From positions 1 through 7,565 of the forward strand of contig JALSIU010000355.1 in assembly GCA_026989715.1 (NCBI GenBank): a DNA stretch of 7,565 nucleotides. Direction: 5' to 3'. Every line of letters starts with the position of its first letter. Positions within the stretch are counted from its first letter, which is position 1. A program made the translations under genes and the position numbers. The DNA comes from Methylomonas sp. Its GTDB lineage: Bacteria > Pseudomonadota > Gammaproteobacteria > Methylococcales > Methylomonadaceae. This document shows positions 1 to 6,100 of this stretch, piece after piece. The notes below the pieces were generated by a model. That model worked only from the letters and a program-made list of their open reading frames with translations, did no database searches and was not told the origin of the DNA.

Positions 1-1509
1 CAAATCTGCTCCGCCAGGACCGACGGCAACATTAAAGTTTTGCCCATTCACATTAACGGTATAACTCTCAACAGCCGTCTCTTTCGGTGCATTAGCCGCC
101 GCAAAAGCCTCTGGATCCGGTGCAGGTTCGAAAGCATCAGGGTTACCGCGATTCGCTAAAAATTTCCAACCAATCTGGACAAACAAACCATTAATTAATG
201 CATCTTCTTCCACATGCTCAGAAAGCGTTACCCCTTCTGCCGCCGCTTTTTCTTTTACTTCTGCAATCAAAGTATCCATTTCAGGCTCAAGCAAATCAGC
301 AGGGCGGCAAGTAATCGGCTCTTCCCCATCTAAAACACGTGCTTGTAACTCTGCATTAACCGGTGCGGGCGTATGTCCATACAATCCTTTTAATACCCCT
401 GCTGTTTCCTTACTAATATTCTTATAGCGTTCACCGGTAATCACATTCAATACCGCTTGTGTGCCCACAATTTGTGAAGTAGGTGTCACTAATGGAATAA
501 AACCTAAGTCTTCACGCACCCGTGGAATTTCCTTTAAGACTTCATCAAATTTATCCGCGGCACCCTGCTCTTTAAGCTGGTTTTCCATATTGGTCAACAT
601 ACCACCAGGTACTTGTGCCAAAATAATACGTCCATCAACCCCTTTCAAGCTACCTTCAAACTGTGCATACTTAGCACGCACATCACGAAAATAAGCCGCC
701 ACCTCTTCCAACTTAGCTAAATCTAAACCTGTATCACGCTCATGACCTGCCAAACTTGCCACAATTGTCTCAGTTGCACTATGGCCATAAGTCATACTGA
801 GCGAAGAAATTGCCGTATCAACATTATCAATACCGGCATCAATGGCTTTAATAGTCGCGCCAACACTGAAACCGGTGGTTGCATGACATTGCATATGAAT
901 AGGAATATCCAAAGCTGCTTTCAATTTAGATACCAATTCATAAGAAACATAAGGCGTTAATAGGCCTGACATATCTTTAATACACAGCGAGTGCGCTCCC
1001 ATATCTTCCACTTGCTTGCCTAATGCCACCCAAGTATCCATAGTATGTACAGGGCTGATTGTATAGGCAATCGTGCCTTGTGCATGCGCATCTGTTGCCA
1101 AAACAGCTTTAATGGCATGCTCAATATTACGCATATCATTCATGGCATCAAAAACGCGAAACACATCAATTCCATTAATAGCAGCACGCTCTACAAATTT
1201 ATCCACAACATCATCAGCATAATGCCGATAGCCTAAGATATTTTGTCCACGAAACAACATTTGTTGCCGCGTATTAGGCATTGCGGCTTTCAATAGACGT
1301 AAACGTTCCCAAGGATCTTCACCTAAGTAGCGTATACAAGAATCGAACGTTGCCCCGCCCCAAGTTTCTAATGACCAATATCCAATTTGATCTAATTTTT
1401 CACAAATCGGCAACATATCTTCAATACGTAAACGAGTTGCCAAAATGGATTGATGCGCATCTCTTAAGACGAGCTCAGTTATGCCTAAAGGCTTATTTTC
1501 TTGTGCCAT
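1..1509 (-). CDS. oadA: Oxaloacetate decarboxylase alpha subunit (C-terminus cut by window edge)
   Basis: This is the biotin-dependent carboxyltransferase subunit of the Na+-pumping oxaloacetate decarboxylase. It moves the carboxyl group of oxaloacetate to biotin, leaving pyruvate; the membrane beta subunit then decarboxylates carboxybiotin and exports Na+. The visible 503 residues match the OadA/PycB family almost end to end. RDAHQS at 16-21 contains the metal ligand D17. GGATFD follows at 51-56, RGQNILGYRHY at 87-97, FDAMND at 120-125 and KDMSGLL at 178-184, with the carbamylatable lysine K178. The HMQCHATTG stretch is at 205-213, then VPGGMLTN and the CRPADLL region. Residue 207, normally a metal-binding histidine, is glutamine here. 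From about residue 480 the sequence YTVNVNGQ begins the biotinyl domain. The family is about 600 residues long, so roughly 100 residues including the biotinylated MKM lysine lie beyond position 1. The start is fixed by AGGAAA five bases upstream of the ATG. The gene follows oadG after 78 bases with no terminator. A PycB-type pyruvate carboxylase subunit is the alternative, but the oadG neighbour argues for OadA. Confidence 0.95.
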   Translation of the reverse strand, partial: MAQENKPLGITELVLRDAHQSILATRLRIEDMLPICEKLDQIGYWSLETWGGATFDSCIRYLGEDPWERLRLLKAAMPNTRQQMLFRGQNILGYRHYADDVVDKFVERAAINGIDVFRVFDAMNDMRNIEHAIKAVLATDAHAQGTIAYTISPVHTMDTWVALGKQVEDMGAHSLCIKDMSGLLTPYVSYELVSKLKAALDIPIHMQCHATTGFSVGATIKAIDAGIDNVDTAISSLSMTYGHSATETIVASLAGHERDTGLDLAKLEEVAAYFRDVRAKYAQFEGSLKGVDGRIILAQVPGGMLTNMENQLKEQGAADKFDEVLKEIPRVREDLGFIPLVTPTSQIVGTQAVLNVITGERYKNISKETAGVLKGLYGHTPAPVNAELQARVLDGEEPITCRPADLLEPEMDTLIAEVKEKAAAEGVTLSEHVEEDALINGLFVQIGWKFLANRGNPDAFEPAPDPEAFAAANAPKETAVESYTVNVNGQNFNVAVGPGGADL

Positions 1510-1514
1510 GCTGA

Positions 1515-1520
1515 TTTCCT
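1515..1520 (-). promoter_or_regulatory. Shine-Dalgarno site of oadA
   Basis: AGGAAA, read on the minus strand, lies five bases before the oadA ATG. It is the only purine-rich site near the start and supports that start codon. Confidence 0.75.
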
Positions 1521-1587
1521 ATGACTTTTTTATCGCTGTTTTTAACTTTAACCAAACAGAGTAGAGGCCAAGTTTATACAAACAGAT

Positions 1588-1836
1588 TTATTTATATTTA
1601 GCTCTGTGCTGATGAACTGCTGCGGTAATGGCAGCAGTTGTGCTAGCCGGTGTCGCGGCATTGGCCGGAACAGGTTTATTAGCGGCCATATTGTTAGTCG
1701 GAGTGACTTCCGGGAAATAAGTAGTCACACAATAAGCCATTAATTTCACTGCACCAATTAACATGACCAAAAAAAGGAAAACAATTCCCATTCCAGTAAA
1801 CATTAATTCAACGCCTTGCGCCATTTCTTCATTCAT
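1588..1836 (-). CDS. oadG: Oxaloacetate decarboxylase gamma subunit
   Basis: This small membrane subunit (82 residues) ties the soluble alpha subunit to the Na+-pumping beta subunit and is needed to assemble the decarboxylase. It has the family layout. A short acidic N-terminus (MNEEMAQG) comes first, then one hydrophobic helix at about residues 12-35 containing FTGMGIVF and VKLM. An Ala/Pro/Asn-rich linker follows, ending in a conserved tail with AAVHQH at about 72-77 and a basic end (RAKYK). In characterised OadG proteins the C-terminal tail binds the alpha subunit and a zinc ion, so the two tail histidines H75 and H77 are probable metal or contact residues. The length matches the family (about 80-90). 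The ATG has no clear Shine-Dalgarno sequence; a second in-frame ATG at residue 5 is possible but would remove the acidic start. It is the first gene of the leftward operon, 78 bases ahead of oadA. Confidence 0.93.
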   Translation of the reverse strand: MNEEMAQGVELMFTGMGIVFLFLVMLIGAVKLMAYCVTTYFPEVTPTNNMAANKPVPANAATPASTTAAITAAVHQHRAKYK

Positions 1837-1868
1837 AATTACAGACCAAAATTGATTAAACTCCCCGC

Positions 1869-1897
1869 ATTATCCCTAAATTCGACGTATTGCACAA
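1869..1897 (-). promoter_or_regulatory. Candidate sigma-70 promoter for oadGA
   Basis: On the minus strand GATAAT (1874-1869, five of six matches to the -10 consensus) lies 17 bases downstream of TTGTGC (1897-1892, only the TTG matches the -35 consensus). The transcript would begin near 1862 and have a leader of about 25 nt before oadG. The -35 is weak, so this remains a candidate. Confidence 0.4.
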
Positions 1898-1982
1898 CTT
1901 TCCAGCCGTTTTGCGCCTTAGCAACTTAAACACAAATGTCAAGATTAAACATTAAATATTTATCCACTTATTGTTATTTTTG

Positions 1983-2014
1983 TTCACAAAAAATTAATTC
2001 CTTTGGTATATAAT
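1983..2014 (+). promoter_or_regulatory. Candidate promoter for the rnfB-PFOR operon
   Basis: A perfect TATAAT lies at 2009-2014, and TGG at 2004-2006 could act as an extended -10 for an alternative TATATA box at 2007-2012. No good -35 sits at standard spacing. The nearest is TTCACA at 1983-1988, 20 bases away, in an A/T-rich stretch. A weak -35 would fit a promoter that needs an activator. Transcription would start near 2021. Confidence 0.45.
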
Positions 2015-2054
2015 GTTAAAGTTGCTGAGTACCAAACTGTATCACCGTACCAAA
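2002..2054. repeat. TACCAAA repeat cluster around the rightward promoter
   Basis: GTACCAAA occurs at 2029-2036 and again at 2047-2054, an 18-base repeat distance. Its inverted core TTTGGTA at 2002-2008 abuts the -10 box. The arrangement of one inverted and two direct copies just at and after the transcription start could be operator sites. Short AT-rich words recur by chance, so confidence is low. Confidence 0.3.
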
Positions 2055-2104
2055 AAGCAACAACTAACATTGGAATGTTCACAACTTGAAAAAGGACTTA
2101 ATCA

Positions 2105-2129
2105 TCCCAATATTATGGGAGCAGTCTCC
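2105..2129 (+). promoter_or_regulatory. Two mutually exclusive hairpins in the rnfB leader
   Basis: TCCCA at 2105-2109 can pair with TGGGA at 2116-2120 around a six-base loop. The overlapping GGAG at 2118-2121 can instead pair with CTCC at 2126-2129 around a four-base loop. The shared strand cannot do both. No U-run follows, so neither is a normal intrinsic terminator. Confidence 0.3.
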
Positions 2130-2143
2130 TGAACATCATAACA

Positions 2144-2158
2144 AGTGCATAACGCACT
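2144..2158 (+). repeat. Small inverted repeat in the leader
   Basis: AGTGC and GCACT form a five-base-pair stem with a five-base loop in the transcribed leader. It lacks a following T-run. It could be a chance hairpin. Confidence 0.25.
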
Positions 2159-2176
2159 CAATACAATTTAAAACTC

Positions 2177-2208
2177 GACAATAGGTCATTTACTTTAAGC
2201 TCATTGTC
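2177..2208 (+). repeat. Inverted repeat GACAAT/ATTGTC in the leader
   Basis: A six-base stem (2177-2182 with 2203-2208) closes a 20-base loop, and A2183-G2184 may extend it by pairing with C2200-T2201 across one bulged base. It ends 35 bases before the RnfB-like start codon, which lacks a good ribosome binding site. A role in translation is conceivable but not shown. Confidence 0.25.
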
Positions 2209-2243
2209 TAAAATAATATCAGCTCACTCAACTTTGGTTCACT

Positions 2244-3128
2244 ATGATATCAACCATAATTACGGCTGCCCTCTTTATGATTGCTCTTGGAGTCATTCTT
2301 GCAATCATACTCGCGATTGCCAATAAAAAATTATTTGTCTATGAAGACCCACGTATTGCTGAAGTGGATGACATGCTACCACAAGCACAATGCGGTGCGT
2401 GCGGCACTCCAGGTTGTCGCCCTTTTGCAGAAGCCTTAGTTGCAGGTACTAAAAGCCCGGCAGAATGCACCGTCAACACACCTGAAGGAAATGCAGATAT
2501 TGCTTTATACCTTGGAGTCGGTATGGGAGACCACGATAAAGTAGTCGCACGACTCGCTTGCGCAGGGGGAACACATGTGGCTTATACACGTGCAAAATAT
2601 GAAGGTTTAAAATCCTGCCAAGCCGCCGCAGTCGTCTCAGGCGGCGGCAAAGGCTGTAGCTGGGGATGCTTAGGTTTGGCAGACTGTGCCGATGTCTGTG
2701 ATTTTGATGCCATCTACATGAATAAACATGGCTTACCCATTGTTATCGAAGATAAATGTACCGCCTGCAATGACTGCGTGGTAGTTTGCCCTAAAGATTT
2801 ATTTTCCCTGATGCCGGTCAGTCAAAAACTCTACGTTGCTTGCAAAAGTTTAGATGAAGGTGATACCGCCGAACAAGAATGCGAAGTCGCGTGTACTGCG
2901 TGTGAAAAATGTGTCGTCGATGCACCTAAAGGCCTTATTAGCATAAAAGACAACCTCGCGGTCATAGACTACGATCACTATACCGATTTTGACGTTGACC
3001 GCACCCCGATTGAACGTTGCCCAACCGGTGCGATTGTTTGGCTAGATAATAAACTAGGCTCGACCTATGCAAGTAAAGGTAAAGAAGGCGCAAAACCGCA
3101 CCGAGAACAAGCATTGCCCCTTGGCTAA
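2244..3128 (+). CDS. rnfB: RnfB-like membrane-anchored polyferredoxin
   Basis: This is an iron-sulfur electron carrier of the RnfB family, which in Rnf complexes takes electrons from ferredoxin at the membrane. An N-terminal hydrophobic helix (about residues 4-26) should anchor it. The signature RnfB cluster follows: C50-x2-C53-x4-C58 and C75 within QCGACGTPGCRPFAEA. C107 and C125 belong to the long RnfB form. A two-cluster ferredoxin region then has C138, C142, C148, C152 (followed by Asp rather than the usual Pro) and C172, C175, C178, C182-Pro. A last ferredoxin-like segment has C213, C217, C220 and C223, with Ala227 at the expected fourth cysteine; C259-Pro could complete one cluster. At 294 residues it is longer than the roughly 190-residue E. 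coli type. The only upstream in-frame stop (2214-2216) fixes the start at or after 2244; the ATG lacks a clear Shine-Dalgarno sequence. No rnfA, C, D, G or E is visible. The PFOR gene starts 63 bases later, so the pair is probably one operon and this protein may be its electron partner (inference). Confidence 0.88.
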   Translation: MISTIITAALFMIALGVILAIILAIANKKLFVYEDPRIAEVDDMLPQAQCGACGTPGCRPFAEALVAGTKSPAECTVNTPEGNADIALYLGVGMGDHDKVVARLACAGGTHVAYTRAKYEGLKSCQAAAVVSGGGKGCSWGCLGLADCADVCDFDAIYMNKHGLPIVIEDKCTACNDCVVVCPKDLFSLMPVSQKLYVACKSLDEGDTAEQECEVACTACEKCVVDAPKGLISIKDNLAVIDYDHYTDFDVDRTPIERCPTGAIVWLDNKLGSTYASKGKEGAKPHREQALPLG

Positions 3129-3180
3129 TAACATGCTATTAATTATCCAAAATTATTACGACAGCAACACCCATTTTTAA

Positions 3181-3186
3181 AAGGAA
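3181..3186 (+). promoter_or_regulatory. Shine-Dalgarno site of the PFOR gene
   Basis: AAGGAA lies five bases before the ATG at 3192 and decides that start. It is much stronger than the site in front of the RnfB-like gene. Confidence 0.8.
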
Positions 3187-3191
3187 TCCAA

Positions 3192-6100
3192 ATGGCACTT
3201 TTTGGCAAGAAAAAACAAGACAAAGAATTCAAATACCCCGGCATACGTATGGCTATGGATGGTAATGCGGCGGTGGTCATGTGTGAACGCGAAGCCAGTG
3301 ACGCGGCCGGCGCATTTCCAATCACCCCATCAACCGATATGGGCGAACACTGGGCTGAAGAAAAAAGTAAAGGTCATATCAACATATCAAACCGACCGCT
3401 CATTTTTGTAGAGCCTGAAGGCGAACATGCTGCTGCCGCCATTACGGCAGGTATGTCAATGACAGGTCTACGCGCCACGAATTTCAGCTCATCGCAAGGC
3501 ATTGCCTATATGCATGAATCACTCTATGCAGCTGTCGGCAAACGCCTACCTTATGTCCTCAACATTGCTTGTCGCGCACTAACCAAAGCCACCTTAAACG
3601 TACACTGTGGACATGATGACTATCACTGTATGGATGATACCGGCTTTATTCAAATTTTTGCCAAAGACAATCAAGAAGTCGCCGACTTAAATATTATCAC
3701 TCGCAAAATAGCCGAACTCAGCTTAAATCCTGCTGCCGTTGCACAAGATGGTTTTTTAACCTCACACTTAATCGAAGACTTACAACTGCCCGAACGTGAA
3801 TTAATTGAAGAATTTTTAGGTCGGCCAGATGATATTATCAACTGCCCCACCCCTGCACAGCGTATTTTATATGGTGAATCACGCCGCCGTATTCCTGCAG
3901 TCTGGGATGTTGATAAACCCATGATGTCCGGCGCGGTACAAAACCAAGATTCCTACATGCAATCTGTTGCAGGACAACGCCCTTATTTCTTTGACCATGT
4001 AGAAAAATTCACTGACGAATGCATGGACGAATGGTATGAACTCACAGGAAGGCGTTACCAACGCATAGACAAATATCGGTGTAATGATGCCGATTATTTA
4101 ATTATTGCACAAGGCAGTGTCATTAATACTGCCCAAGCTACGGCAGACTATATGCGCCAAACGTATAATATTAAAGTTGGCGTAGTAAATATGACGGTTT
4201 TCCGCCCTTTCCCCGGTGACTTAATTTCTGCCGTCGCCAAAGGGCGTAAAGGCATTACCGTCATGGAGCGCACCGACCAGCCTTTATCTGAAGACTTACC
4301 ACTTATTTCGGAAATTCGTAATGCCATGGCCAAGGCCTTTGAAAATGGTCATTCTAAAGAAGTACCATTTCCTGAATATGCTTCCTATAATAAAGTAACC
4401 GATACCTCACCGCTCTATTCAGCTTGTTTTGGCTTAGGAAGCCGTGATTTACAACCGGAAGGTATTATTGCGGCCATCGAAAATATGTTGCCACAAGGGA
4501 AACATAAAAAATTCTTTTACTTAGGGATTGATTTTGTCCGCAGCAATGCCTTTTCACCTAAGCAAGAACTGCAACAACAAGCTGTAGTCGATGCCTACCC
4601 TGCGATTCGCGACCTCGCTTTAAAAGGCTCAGAAAATCCTAACCTAATGCCTAAAAATGCCATGACGATACGCATGCATTCAGTAGGCGGCTGGGGGGCT
4701 ATCACTACCGGCAAAAACCTAGCAATGACTTTATTTGACTTGCTGGATTACAATATCAAAGCCAACCCAAAATATGGTTCGGAAAAAAAAGGTCAACCCA
4801 CAACCTATTATTTATCCGCCTCTCCCGAGCCCATTCGTATCGCCTGCGAATACGCACAGGTTGATGTTGTCATCGCACCGGATCCAAATGTCTTTACCCA
4901 TTCCAACCCATTAGCCGGCTTACGTCAGCATGGTGTATTTATCATCCAAAGTGACTTAGCCAGCCCTGAAGAAGTCTGGCGCACTTTTCCTAAAGCATCA
5001 CAACAATATATCGTCGATAAAAATATTCGCGTCGCCTACCTAGATGGCTTTAAAATCGCACGCGAAGAAACCGACCATCCTGACCTACAATTTCGAATGC
5101 AAGGCATGACCTTTCAAGGTGCTTTTTTTGAATCCACGGATTTAGCCGAAAATGCAGGCAAATCCAAAGACGAAATATTAGATGCCATCCATGAAACCAT
5201 TAAAAACAAATTTGGCAATAAAGGAGAACAAGTCGTTGCCGATAACTTCCGCACTGTAAAACGCGGCTTCACCGAAACTCAACATCTTACGGTGGCCGAT
5301 ATGACGGTTGGGGACGTTGCGCCTTCAGCACGAAAAGCAGAAAACACCGCCCCTTTAATGTTACTGCAAAAACCGGCAAATGATGACCCCGTCTCAGACA
5401 TTCACCGCTTTTTTGAGCAAACCGGCAGTAACTATATCAATGGTCGCGGCAATGATAATCTTGCCGACCCTTTTATGGCACTCAGCATTATTCCGGCCGC
5501 CAGTGGTATCTATCGTGATATGACTCAAATTCGTTTCGAACATCCCGTTTGGATTCCCGAAAATTGTACTGCCTGTGGTGATTGCTATACCGCTTGCCCT
5601 GATAGTGCGATTCCCGGCTTAATCAATAGCGTTAATGAAGTCTTTGAAACCAATATCAAACGCATTGAAACAACGGGTAAAACCGTCAAACATTTACGCC
5701 GCGCCATTCGTCATGTTGAAAAGAAATATCATGCACTGACGGCAGATAAATCCGAAGGCACGGTATTAGACCCGATTTTTAATAAATCTATCGGCGAAAC
5801 CATTAAAGAATACCCGGAAGCGCAACAAGCAGAGCTGAAACAGGAATTTGACTGGTTCAAAGAGGCAATGGGAGAATTTAAATTCGCCATTACCAAGCCC
5901 TATCATGATGCCATCAATAAACGTACTCCTAACAATGGCGGTTTATTCTCAATCACCATAAACCCCATGACCTGTAAAGGCTGTATGGAGTGCGTGGAAG
6001 TTTGTCCTGATGAAGCACTAGAACCAACTAAGCAAACTGAACAAAGCATTCAAACCTTGCGCAATGACTGGGAATACTGGAATGACCTGCCGACCTCTAA

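Larger units (their letters stand above)
1837..2243. other. Divergent intergenic region with long rightward leader
   Basis: No convincing protein gene lies in these 407 bases. The left part (1837-2000) would hold the oadG promoter. A TATAAT box at 2009-2014 points right and leaves about 220 nt of untranslated leader before the RnfB-like gene. That leader contains several short inverted repeats (2105-2129, 2144-2158, 2177-2208) and copies of TACCAAA or its reverse complement around the promoter. I recognise no known riboswitch or RNA family in it. Confidence 0.6.

Noticed and set aside
1281..1514. 77-residue plus-strand open frame
   Set aside because: It is antisense to the strongly conserved N-terminus of oadA and has no recognisable content of its own.
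1937..1942. Perfect TTGACA on the minus strand
   Set aside because: No acceptable -10 box lies 16-18 bases downstream; the sequence there reads AAGGCG-like. The GATAAT box nearer oadG is the better candidate.
1960..1968. TTATCCACT, one base from a DnaA box
   Set aside because: It is a single imperfect copy with no neighbouring boxes or replication genes, as expected by chance.
2013..2132. 39-codon open frame in the intergenic leader, starting ATG TTA AAG and ending TGA
   Set aside because: Its ATG overlaps the TATAAT box, there is no ribosome binding site, and the peptide resembles nothing I know. An open frame of this length is not rare by chance in non-coding DNA. Worth revisiting only if transcription starts further upstream.
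3126..3141. TAATA/TATTA hairpin at the end of the RnfB-like gene
   Set aside because: The five-pair stem is all A/T and no T-run follows at the right place, so it is not a credible terminator. Read-through into the PFOR gene is more likely.
3143..3325. 60-residue minus-strand open frame across the start of the PFOR gene
   Set aside because: It overlaps the well-supported PFOR start and its Shine-Dalgarno site on the other strand and encodes nothing recognisable.
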